Positions 1 to 5,877 of a stretch of DNA of 5,980 nucleotides are shown here, in pieces. A program made the translations under genes and the position numbers. A model generated the notes under the pieces. That model saw nothing but the letters and a program-made list of their open reading frames with translations, was not told the DNA's origin and ran no database searches. The stretch is from an uncultured Saprospiraceae bacterium (lineage in GTDB: Bacteria > Bacteroidota > Bacteroidia > Chitinophagales > Saprospiraceae): NCBI GenBank assembly GCA_937921525.1, contig CAKZUM010000646.1, forward strand, positions 1 through 5,980. Reading direction: 5' to 3'. The stretch's first letter is position 1. Each line of letters opens with the position of its first letter.

Positions 1-37
1 TGTACGTTCTTGGGTAGCTTATTTTTTTCTTAGTTTT

Positions 38-83
38 CTCTTGAAAGCGGGAGTATTGTTGATACTATGACCGATTTCAAGAG
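38..83. repeat. Long two-tier hairpin / inverted repeat
   Basis: CTCTTGAAAGCGG (38-50) pairs with CCGATTTCAAGAG (71-83) at 12 of 13 positions. Inside it, AGTAT (52-56) pairs with ATACT (62-66) around a 5-base loop, giving a stacked hairpin. Pairing continues weakly outward, with TTTTCTC against GAGGAAAA. There is no T-run directly after either end, so it is not a standard intrinsic terminator. It could be a structured 3' end of an upstream transcript, a small RNA element or a dispersed genomic repeat. The sequence alone does not decide. Confidence 0.55.
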
Positions 84-210
84 GAAAATAAGGGGAAAAG
101 AAGCAGCCAAGAGTGTATAGTTATTATTTCGTCGTTACTTATCTTTTTTTGTAATTTCTTGATCTGATTTTAATTGAGTGTAAAACGATTTAGGGACATT
201 TTTCAAAAAA

Positions 211-276
211 TGATCGGATCACTTGTAGTGGTCCGATCAAACTGCACGTTTCATCGGACTACTGCAAATGATCCGA
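211..276. repeat. Two tandem imperfect palindromes, operator-like
   Basis: Copy 1 (211-239) has 13-base arms, TGATCGGATCACT and AGTGGTCCGATCA, around a TGT centre. All pairs hold if one G-T wobble is allowed. Copy 2 starts at 251, exactly 40 bases later, and matches 18 of the first 26 positions of copy 1, sharing ATCGGA on the left, ACT in the middle and TCCGA on the right. The right arm of copy 1 can also pair with the left arm of copy 2 (TAGT..CCGAT.AAAC against GTTT.ATCGGACTA), so two alternative RNA folds are possible. The position 63-128 bases before the pullulanase start suggests a regulator binding site or leader structure, but a dispersed repeat is also possible. Confidence 0.5.
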
Positions 277-278
277 AA

Positions 279-286
279 TAAATTTG
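279..286 (+). promoter_or_regulatory. Possible -7 box for the pullulanase gene
   Basis: TAAATTTG matches the Bacteroidota -7 consensus TAnnTTTG exactly, 52 bases before the ATG at 339. No TTTG-like -33 box is found 19-21 bases upstream, where the second palindrome (251-276) lies instead. If this is the promoter, a protein bound at that palindrome would cover the -33 position. The match could be chance in AT-rich DNA. Confidence 0.22.
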
Positions 287-338
287 CCGCCCCAACTTTG
301 TTTTACATTTATTTTAATTGAATCCGAATATTTGAACG

Positions 339-2285
339 ATGGACAATAACTCTTTTATAGATGGTTTTTACATTAATTATCCTGCTTATAGTGGAAATGA
401 TTTAGGCTTAACCTATACTGCAGTAGCTTCCACTTTTAAGGTATGGGCTCCATCGGCTAGCCAACTGCGATTAAAACTCTATTCTGGTGATTTGGGGGAT
501 AAGTTAATAGATACGCTCAATTTAAATATAGGAAAGGAAGGAGTTTGGGAAGCAATTGTTAGTGAAGACTTGCTTGGAAAGTATTATACTTTTCAAGCAG
601 AAATATTGGGAGAATGGAAAAACGAGGTGCCTGATCCATATGCCAAAGCTGTAGGTACAAATGGGTTGAGGGCCCATATTGTTGATTTTGAACAAACGAA
701 TCCAAGTGATTGGGAAAACGATGTGCGGCCTCCTTTAGCGCAATTCATAGACATAATTATTTATGAACTACATGTACGAGACTACTCAATATATTTAAAT
801 TCTGGTATTCAACATAAAGGTAAATTTTTAGGTTTAACGGAATTGAATACAAAAAATGCAGAAGATTTATCTACAGGACTAGATCATATCAAATCATTAG
901 GAGTTACCCATATTCACTTGTTGCCTTCCTACGATTTCTTTACCATTGATGAAAGTAAACTTGAAGAAAACCAATATAATTGGGGATATGATCCTCAGAA
1001 TTACAACGTACCAGAGGGAAGCTATGCTACCAATCCAAAAGATGGAGCTGTTAGAATTCGAGAATTTAAAAAGTTAGTCCAAACACTACATCAAAATGGA
1101 TTGAGGGTAATCATGGATGTAGTGTACAATCATACAGGACATACAGAGGCCTCTAATTTTAATCAATTAGTGCCAGGCTATTATTATCGACAAAATAGCG
1201 AAGGTGGTTTTTCTGATGCTTCAGGTTGTGGGAATGAGACGGCGTCAGAACGTCCAATGATGCGAAAATTTATCATTGATTCTGTTAGATATTGGGCGGA
1301 AGAATATCATATTGATGGCTTTCGTTTTGATTTGATGGGGATTCATGATATTGACACTATGAATCAGATAAGGGAGATACTCAAGGAAATAGACCCAACC
1401 ATTTTTGTTTATGGCGAAGGCTGGACAGGAGGAGACTCTCCTTTATTAGAAGCACAACGAGCTGTAAAAAAGAATATGTATCAAATGCCTGGGATCGCTG
1501 CCTTTAGTGATGATATGAGGGATGCAATAAAAGGACACGTGTTTTCCCATCAGGATACTGGATTTATAAGTGGTAAAAACGGCTTGGAAGAAAGTATTAA
1601 ATTTGGGATTGTCGCCGCTACTACACATCCTCAGATAGATTATACCAAAGTGAATTATTCTGATGCGCCTTGGGCAAAGCATCCAGATCAAACGATCAAT
1701 TATGCTTCTTGCCATGACAACCACACTCTGTGGGACAGATTGCTTAATTCGCAACCCGATATTTCAGAAACGGATCGGATTAGAATGCATATTCTCGCAA
1801 ACACGATTGTACTTACTTCCCAAGGTATTCCTTTTTTACATGCAGGCGTAGAAATGTTGCGAACTAAAAATGGCGTAGAAAATTCCTATAAATCACCAGA
1901 CATTATCAATCAGATTGATTGGTCTAGAAAATCTACTTATTTAAATGTGGTACAATTTTATCAAAAATTAATATCCTTACGTAAGAATCATCCAGCCTTT
2001 AGGATGCCTACGACACAAATGATACAAGAGAACCTTTCTTTCCTAGACGTACAAGAAAGTGGAGTAGTGGTCTATCTACTAAAAGGAGCATCAAGTAATG
2101 ATAGTTGGGAAGAAATATTAGTAGTATTCAACGGCAGCCAAGCAGCTAAAAAGATAAGAATACCTAAGGGGCAGTGGATAGTAGCCCTAGATGGAGAAAA
2201 CATTAATGAGAATGGATTATATAAGATAGAGACATCTGAAATTGTTATAGATTATAGCTCGGCAATGTTGTTATTTAAAAAATAA
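339..2285 (+). CDS. pulA: Type I pullulanase (GH13 debranching enzyme)
   Basis: This enzyme hydrolyses alpha-1,6 branch linkages in pullulan, glycogen or starch-derived limit dextrins. The 648-residue protein has an N-terminal CBM48-like beta domain (about 15-105: FKVWAPSA, then VPDPYAKAVG), a GH13 barrel (about 135-550) and a C-terminal beta domain (about 560-648). YNWGYDP at 213-219 is the hallmark of type I pullulanases. The GH13 regions are visible: DVVYNHTG at 260-267, GFRFD with the expected nucleophile D331, YGEGW with acid/base E360, and SCHDNHTLWD with D460 as the transition-state stabiliser. All catalytic residues are present and nothing is truncated. There is no signal peptide, so it should be cytoplasmic and act on imported oligosaccharides or stored glycogen. 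The ATG at 339 has no Shine-Dalgarno sequence, as is usual in Bacteroidota. No glycan-uptake genes are adjacent, and the nearest regulatory-looking DNA is the palindrome pair at 211-276. Confidence 0.95.
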   Translation: MDNNSFIDGFYINYPAYSGNDLGLTYTAVASTFKVWAPSASQLRLKLYSGDLGDKLIDTLNLNIGKEGVWEAIVSEDLLGKYYTFQAEILGEWKNEVPDPYAKAVGTNGLRAHIVDFEQTNPSDWENDVRPPLAQFIDIIIYELHVRDYSIYLNSGIQHKGKFLGLTELNTKNAEDLSTGLDHIKSLGVTHIHLLPSYDFFTIDESKLEENQYNWGYDPQNYNVPEGSYATNPKDGAVRIREFKKLVQTLHQNGLRVIMDVVYNHTGHTEASNFNQLVPGYYYRQNSEGGFSDASGCGNETASERPMMRKFIIDSVRYWAEEYHIDGFRFDLMGIHDIDTMNQIREILKEIDPTIFVYGEGWTGGDSPLLEAQRAVKKNMYQMPGIAAFSDDMRDAIKGHVFSHQDTGFISGKNGLEESIKFGIVAATTHPQIDYTKVNYSDAPWAKHPDQTINYASCHDNHTLWDRLLNSQPDISETDRIRMHILANTIVLTSQGIPFLHAGVEMLRTKNGVENSYKSPDIINQIDWSRKSTYLNVVQFYQKLISLRKNHPAFRMPTTQMIQENLSFLDVQESGVVVYLLKGASSNDSWEEILVVFNGSQAAKKIRIPKGQWIVALDGENINENGLYKIETSEIVIDYSSAMLLFKK

Positions 2286-2383
2286 ATCGTTTGATTAACA
2301 CCTCATTAACAAAATTTAAAAATCATTGAGAGCTATAAAGCCTTGTTGGTATTACCTTTGCAACATGTCAGACAAAATGACTA

Positions 2384-2414
2384 TTTCGAGATATAAGAAA
2401 AACAACTATTTTTG
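2384..2414 (+). promoter_or_regulatory. Bacteroidota-type promoter of the DUF1573 gene
   Basis: TTTC (2384-2387), one base from the -33 consensus TTTG, is followed by exactly 19 bases and then TATTTTTG (2407-2414), a full match to TAnnTTTG. Transcription would begin near 2420, leaving a leader of about 40 bases before the ATG at 2462. A second -7-like box, TACCTTTG (2353-2360), lies upstream without a correctly spaced partner. The pullulanase gene has no evident terminator in the 176-base gap, so some read-through cannot be excluded. Confidence 0.5.
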
Positions 2415-2461
2415 TACCTCGTTAATCCTATTTAATTTCATAGAATTTAAAAATTAAGAAA

Positions 2462-2983
2462 ATGAAACTTAGAATTGCTTTTTTTAGCCTATTAGTAGCA
2501 AGTTTATTTGTAGTTGCTTGTGGCGGTGGCGATACATCAGCAAGAGATGCAGCTCGTAAAGCAGTAGAAGCTAATCCAGCACCAGCAGCTCCTGTAGCAC
2601 CAAATGCAACAACGCCAGCAGCTCCTGCAACACCAGCAGCGCCAGCAGGCCCAACAACAGTAATGAATTTTCCAGAAGCTGAATTTGATTTTGGTACAGT
2701 CACTTCAGGTGAGAAAGTAGAGCATGCTTACAAATTTACAAACACAGGTACAGAGCCTTTAATCATTAGTGATGCAAAAGGATCTTGTGGATGTACTGTT
2801 CCAGAATGGCCAAAGGAGCCTATCGCACCAGGAGAGTCTAGCCAAATTATGGTAAGATTTGATTCTAGCAACAAAAGCGGAAATCAAAGTAAGCGTGTGA
2901 CTTTAACAGCTAATACAGAGCCAGCTCAAACTTTCTTGACGATCAAAGGTCAAGTAAACAAAGTAGAAGAGCCAGGTAAGTAA
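2462..2983 (+). CDS. DUF1573 domain lipoprotein
   Basis: The 173-residue protein begins with a lipoprotein signal peptide: charged MKLR, a hydrophobic core, then lipobox VVAC with the lipidated cysteine at residue 20. GGGD follows the cysteine, and no clear acidic surface-export signal is seen. Residues about 37-66 form a flexible Ala/Pro/Thr-rich linker. Residues about 68-167 are a DUF1573 domain, an Ig/ASH-like beta fold common in Bacteroidota: FDFGTV, YKFTNTGTEPLII, the signature SCGCTVPEWP with C109 and C111, then the IAPGES and VRFDS strands. The fold is known from the family, but its biochemical role is not settled; an envelope scaffold or binding role is inference. The gene has its own promoter (2384-2414) and terminator (3030-3058), so it is probably monocistronic. 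The ATG at 2462 is fixed by the signal peptide. Confidence 0.9.
   Translation: MKLRIAFFSLLVASLFVVACGGGDTSARDAARKAVEANPAPAAPVAPNATTPAAPATPAAPAGPTTVMNFPEAEFDFGTVTSGEKVEHAYKFTNTGTEPLIISDAKGSCGCTVPEWPKEPIAPGESSQIMVRFDSSNKSGNQSKRVTLTANTEPAQTFLTIKGQVNKVEEPGK
2574..2660 (+). repeat. Low-complexity Ala/Pro/Thr linker repeat
   Basis: The linker of the DUF1573 lipoprotein is built from GCA, CCA and GCT codons. The 13-mer CCAGCAGCTCCTG occurs at 2582-2594 and again at 2615-2627, a period of 33 bases (11 codons). Such tracts lengthen and shorten by slippage, so linker length probably varies between strains. It most likely acts as a spacer between the membrane anchor and the folded domain. Confidence 0.6.
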
Positions 2984-2999
2984 TTTTGAAAAAATAAAG

Positions 3000-3020
3000 A
3001 TAGGTAGCATTGCTACTTAT
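3000..3020 (+). repeat. Small hairpin ahead of the terminator
   Basis: ATAGGTAGC (3000-3008) pairs with GCTACTTAT (3012-3020) around an ATT loop, with one G-T wobble. It lies between the DUF1573 stop codon and the main terminator stem. It could stabilise the transcript end or assist termination. Confidence 0.4.
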
Positions 3021-3029
3021 AGATAATAG

Positions 3030-3068
3030 AAGGCTTGACGATACAATCGTCAAGCCTTTTGTTATTTT
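3030..3068 (+). terminator. Rho-independent terminator of the DUF1573 gene
   Basis: AAGGCTTGACGAT (3030-3042) and ATCGTCAAGCCTT (3046-3058) form a perfect 13 bp stem with an ACA loop, followed by the T-rich tail TTGTTATTTT. It lies 47 bases after the stop codon, in the correct orientation. The A-richness 5' of the stem is too weak to suggest strong termination from the opposite strand. Confidence 0.9.
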
Positions 3069-3082
3069 GTACATGACACTTT

Positions 3083-3187
3083 AGATTAGAGAAGCGAGAA
3101 CAGAGACGTATTTCGTTTACAAATAACTAATTTAATCGACTTTTAAACGAAATAGGTCTCTATTCTCTGCTCTCTACTCTCTGTTCT
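3083..3187. repeat. Inverted element built of heptamer repeats
   Basis: The right side is a run of TCTCTnn heptamers on the plus strand: TCTCTAT, TCTCTGC, TCTCTAC, TCTCTGT and TCT (3157-3187). The left side (3083-3106) reads as TCTCTGT, TCTCGCT, TCTCTAA, TCT on the minus strand. Between them a perfect 11 bp inverted pair, TATTTCGTTTA (3109-3119) and TAAACGAAATA (3144-3154), encloses a 24-base AT-rich loop. Arms 3083-3119 and 3144-3180 stay in one register, with 31 of 37 positions complementary. The element lies between convergent genes and could fold in transcripts from either side. There is no T-run, so a standard terminator is not supported. Confidence 0.75.
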
Positions 3188-3212
3188 AAACAAACAACAT
3201 CAGGTAGAGACA

Positions 3213-4028
3213 TTATTTACCCTTTCTAATTTTATCTCCGACAGCTATTGTAGCTTTCCCCTTCGATTTATCTTTTTCCCAACATAGGTTTTGCCCCATT
3301 TTAATATTCTTATTTTTTTTTCTAAAGGTGGCTAATGTCTTATTAGGTTCTTTTTCCATCTTTCCAGTTTGTTGATTGATATTCGGAACTTGGCAACGTG
3401 TACAAAGCTTTGCAGCTCTAAATTGCTGTGTGTTAATGGAGAAATTGCCCCATTTATCTTCTTCAAAAGGAGTACCTCCATTAAATAAAATATTCGCTCT
3501 GAAACGATCGGCAGATACTGGTTTTTTTAATCTGGTATTTAAGTCATCCATCGAGGCGTCACCTAGCAAAAGAATAGGATAGCCGTCCGCAAAACTGACA
3601 ATTTCTCCTTTTTTTCCATATCTTTTATCAACAGGTCTGTGCGAGTTTTCTGGCATATAAACCAATTGGCAATCTTGCTTTAATTGTTTACTAAACCATT
3701 TATTAATTCCTTTATGAAGTACATTAGCTGTACAGGTGTCGTCCCATATTTCTACTGTTTGTTGTTTGGAGAAATGTCTTGGCTTTAAAGGAAATGTTAT
3801 TTTATGTTTTGGTGATAGACTATTCCACACGACCAATTGATCCCCCTCAATTTTAGTTTTTAATAAGGCCATAGTTGCGGTAGAGCGTTGGGTCATAAAC
3901 AGCCCATTTTTATCGGTTAACATGAAACGACGATCATGTTCTAAGCCTTGGGGTGTCAGATTCGCCTTGTTTAAAGATATTCCACCAAGTGATTTGATAG
4001 GATAGATGTGTATAGCCGATACTTTCAT
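3213..4028 (-). CDS. MOSC domain-containing protein (YcbX-like)
   Basis: The 271-residue protein begins with the MOSC N-terminal beta-barrel domain (about 1-115). Diagnostic text at its start is IHIYPIKSLGG at 6-16 and GLEHDRRFMLTD at 32-43, with MTQR shortly after. The MOSC domain proper follows (about 130-268), with ADRFRANILF and the cysteine pair CTRC (C209, C212), and ends in AVGDKIRKG. Family members such as E. coli YcbX take part in molybdenum-cofactor-dependent reduction of N-hydroxylated compounds, and the domain is also the C-terminal part of Mo-cofactor sulfurase. Unlike YcbX, this protein has no C-terminal 2Fe-2S ferredoxin domain, so it needs a separate redox partner or has another sulfur-transfer role. 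No Mo-cofactor genes are adjacent. No signal peptide is present, so it should be cytoplasmic. A run of nine A residues in the coding strand (plus-strand T at 3313-3321) lies near the 3' end. Confidence 0.88.
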   Translation of the reverse strand: MKVSAIHIYPIKSLGGISLNKANLTPQGLEHDRRFMLTDKNGLFMTQRSTATMALLKTKIEGDQLVVWNSLSPKHKITFPLKPRHFSKQQTVEIWDDTCTANVLHKGINKWFSKQLKQDCQLVYMPENSHRPVDKRYGKKGEIVSFADGYPILLLGDASMDDLNTRLKKPVSADRFRANILFNGGTPFEEDKWGNFSINTQQFRAAKLCTRCQVPNINQQTGKMEKEPNKTLATFRKKNKNIKMGQNLCWEKDKSKGKATIAVGDKIRKGK

Positions 4029-4113
4029 GTTGTTTATATTAGTTCTGTCTGTTGTTAGTTTTTAATCTACTATTATTATGTTCTGGAATCTGTCACAAAA
4101 CGAATTATATTGT

Positions 4114-4276
4114 GAAGTTGTTTAAAAATGTATTACTGCATTATTTGCAAGTCATTGATTCCTAGGATCTTCAGCTTTTTTGATTCCCGTAGCTAAGGCT
4201 ACGAAAATCAAAAAGAGCTTCGCCCTAGAAACCAAGCACTTACAACTAATATCAGACTACATTCTTAAACAACTTC
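4114..4276. mobile_element. MITE-like 163 bp imperfect palindrome
   Basis: The ends carry GAAGTTGTTTAA (4114-4125) and its exact complement (4265-4276), and complementarity continues with gaps and mismatches to the centre. There CGTAGC (4188-4193) pairs with GCTACG (4198-4203) around a 4-base loop. Conserved blocks along the arms include AATGTA, TTGCAAGT against ACTTACAA, CTAGG, and TTTTTGATT against AATCAAAAA. It has no coding capacity. TGT flanks both ends and could be a 3-base target duplication, which is weak evidence. A non-autonomous transposable element (MITE) is the best reading; a large structured RNA or a dispersed palindromic repeat is the alternative. I cannot assign an IS family from the ends. 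Confidence 0.55.
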
Positions 4277-4322
4277 TGTTTATAAATCTTCTAAAAGGAG
4301 TGAATTTAAAAGATTTCTAAAA

Positions 4323-4398
4323 TATTTTTTATGGCAGATAAAATATAATTATTTGTATTGCGCTGAGAATAAATGAATTATTATAGCCATAAAAAATA
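4323..4398. repeat. Perfect 13 bp inverted repeat, 50-base spacer
   Basis: TATTTTTTATGGC (4323-4335) and its exact complement GCCATAAAAAATA (4386-4398) flank a 50-base AT-rich spacer with no further obvious structure. It begins about 45 bases after the MITE-like element and ends about 30 bases before the end of the relic reading frame. It could be the ends of a very small or deleted insertion, a protein-binding pair, or chance in AT-rich DNA. The perfect ATGGC/GCCAT core argues somewhat against chance. Confidence 0.4.
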
Positions 4399-4507
4399 AT
4401 GTATAAATTTAAGATACTACCTCTATCTTTTATAGTAAAAAACTAATAAATTGGGATTCTGAATGCCTCTCCGATAGAGAAAAATAGAGTGCCTCCATAC
4501 CTTCTCT

Positions 4508-4768
4508 TTAACTAAAATTTCCCCACTCCTCAATTATATAGACAAATATGGCATTATTATTAGTAGTTATATAATAACAACCTTCTGTCTCTATGCCTAT
4601 GTTGGACTTATAAATAGAAAATAAGTTCCCTCCAATAAACAATAATTGATTAGAAATCAAATCACATAAATTGAATTCTAGCTTTATTTTATATGAATTT
4701 TTATGAAGAAATATTCCTAAAAAAGGATGTCTCCAAGGATGGTTAATCGTCTTGGAACAATTCTTGAA
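4508..4768 (-). pseudogene. Probable decayed gene fragment, unknown family
   Basis: Reading the minus strand, 86 codons stay open from 4768 to a TAA at 4508-4510, which is long for such AT-rich non-coding DNA. No ATG lies in this stretch. The translation looks protein-like and beta-rich, for example LGIFLHKNSYKIKLEF and GCYYITTNNNAIFVYIIEEW. The same frame continues past the stop for 25 more codons to a TAA at 4430-4432. Upstream it reaches an ATG at 4832-4834 if stops at 4769-4771 and 4790-4792 are ignored. The whole could be a gene of about 130 codons with three in-frame stops. I do not recognise the family. A chance open frame is the main alternative. Confidence 0.33.
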
Positions 4769-4876
4769 TTAGAATATGAATTGTAAAAACTAATAATATA
4801 TAGAGTAAACTGGAAATGTTCTTAATAAAAACATTTGAACACTTTAACCAAACTGAAACTACTAAATAAAGTAGAT

Positions 4877-5875
4877 ATGAGAAAAAATTTAACACTTATC
4901 TTATTCTTACTCTTAGGGGGGATTGCTGTGCAAGCACAGCAAGATGCAATGTTCACCAAATATATGTTTAACAGTTTAGTCTATAATCCAGCTTATGCAG
5001 GATATTATGACCACTTATATGTTGGGGTATTGTATAGAAACCAATGGCAAGGAATTGATGGCGCTCCGACGACACAAACCTTAACAATGCACACGCCACT
5101 CAAGCAGCAAAAAGTAGGGGTAGGTTTAAATTTAGTAAACGATGGCATTGGGCCAATAAATGAAACAAGAGCAAATCTTAGTTACTCTTACCGAATTCCT
5201 TTAGGAGGTACTAATACGCTTGCTATAGGTATACAAGGGGGGCTATCTTACTGGAGAGCAGATTGGGGACAACTGAATTTACAAGAAGTAAATGATGATG
5301 CCTTTTCAGATTCAGATCCAACAAAATTACTACCTAATTTCGGCGCAGGAATTTTGTTTTATAATAAAACATTCTACGTTGGGGCTTCATCACCACAGCT
5401 AGTAGAGCATGATTTACGAGAGGAAAATATTAATACGCTTCCTTTTGCAAGGCAATATCGTCACTATTATTTTGCAGCGGGTGCTGCGTTTCCTCTTGGC
5501 GGAGAACACTTAGTATTTAAGCCTTCTGTTTTAGTAAAGAATGTAGGTTTATTAGCTGGTTTAAGTAAAGACGAAGAATTTCAGAATGTTGGTGCACCAA
5601 CAGAAGTCGATATAGATTTATCCTTAATGTTTTATGAGCAATTTCAAGTAGGTATTTCTTTCCGAACTGCGGTAGAGGCCTTCGATGATAGAAGCTCATA
5701 TGATTCCGCAGATATTTGGATGTCTTATTTGTTATCAAATGGCTTGCGTTTTGGTGCTGCATTTGATTATCCTTTAAATGATTTGAACACGGTAACCTTC
5801 GGTTCTTTTGAAATGATGGTGGGATACCAATTCAACTATGAAGTTTCAAAAGTAGTTACACCAAGATATTTCTAA
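4877..5875 (+). CDS. PorP/SprF family outer-membrane protein
   Basis: The 332-residue protein starts with a Sec signal peptide (MRKN, then a leucine-rich core, then AVQA|QQD with cleavage after residue 20). The classic family opening follows: QDAMFTKYMFNSLVYNPAYAG, then YRNQWQGIDGAPTTQTLTMH. The rest alternates short amphipathic strands with loops, as expected of an outer-membrane barrel, and ends in an aromatic PRYF. PorP is linked to type IX secretion, and SprF works with the gliding adhesin SprB in Flavobacterium. Such proteins often sit beside a large secreted adhesin gene; none is upstream here and the downstream side is outside the window. An in-frame TTG at 4835 would add 14 residues ahead of the signal peptide and falls in a -7-like box, so the ATG at 4877 is preferred. 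Confidence 0.9.
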   Translation: MRKNLTLILFLLLGGIAVQAQQDAMFTKYMFNSLVYNPAYAGYYDHLYVGVLYRNQWQGIDGAPTTQTLTMHTPLKQQKVGVGLNLVNDGIGPINETRANLSYSYRIPLGGTNTLAIGIQGGLSYWRADWGQLNLQEVNDDAFSDSDPTKLLPNFGAGILFYNKTFYVGASSPQLVEHDLREENINTLPFARQYRHYYFAAGAAFPLGGEHLVFKPSVLVKNVGLLAGLSKDEEFQNVGAPTEVDIDLSLMFYEQFQVGISFRTAVEAFDDRSSYDSADIWMSYLLSNGLRFGAAFDYPLNDLNTVTFGSFEMMVGYQFNYEVSKVVTPRYF

Positions 5876-5877
5876 AT

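Larger units (their letters stand above)
1..338. other. Intergenic region upstream of pullulanase gene
   Basis: No convincing gene is visible here. The region holds a long hairpin at 38-83, an AT-rich stretch at about 85-210 in which I recognise nothing, and a pair of related imperfect palindromes at 211-239 and 251-276. A TAnnTTTG-like box lies at 279-286, ahead of the pullulanase start at 339. The first bases may contain the end of an upstream gene: one frame stays open with hydrophobic residues to a TGA at 68-70. That is too short to call. Confidence 0.6.
4277..4876. other. AT-rich intergenic region before the PorP/SprF gene
   Basis: No intact gene is recognised here. The region holds a 13 bp perfect inverted repeat (4323-4335 and 4386-4398), a decayed minus-strand reading frame (about 4430-4834) and the promoter area of the PorP/SprF gene. 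A -7-like box, AACATTTG (4830-4837), matches TAnnTTTG at all but the first base and would give a leader of about 33 bases. No well-spaced -33 box is visible. Confidence 0.5.

Noticed and set aside
1..70. Open frame with hydrophobic residues ending in TGA at 68-70, possibly the C-terminus of an upstream membrane protein.
   Set aside because: Only 22 codons are visible, there is no family motif, and its 3' half overlaps the hairpin at 38-83.
199..239. Minus-strand intrinsic terminator: the 211-239 stem would be followed by six T on the minus strand.
   Set aside because: No minus-strand gene ends here, and the related second palindrome 40 bases away suggests a tandem element instead. It cannot be fully excluded.
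2365..2457. 30-codon plus-strand ORF just before the DUF1573 gene, preceded by TACCTTTG.
   Set aside because: It has no recognisable features and overlaps the better-supported promoter at 2384-2414.
2428..2703. Antisense Ala/Gly-rich ORF of 91 codons opposite the DUF1573 gene.
   Set aside because: It mirrors the low-complexity Ala/Pro linker and signal-peptide region on the other strand and has no independent support.
3157..3187. Heptamer run as a CRISPR-like array.
   Set aside because: Units are 7 bases with no spacers, and there are no cas genes.
4835..4876. TTG start for the PorP/SprF gene, 14 codons upstream.
   Set aside because: It would place a polar extension ahead of a normal signal peptide, and the TTG lies in a -7-like box. 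The ATG at 4877 fits better.
339..5875. A multi-gene defence, secretion or biosynthetic system across the window.
   Set aside because: The four genes belong to unrelated housekeeping or envelope families, face different directions and have separate signals. No effector, nuclease, toxin or transposase was found.
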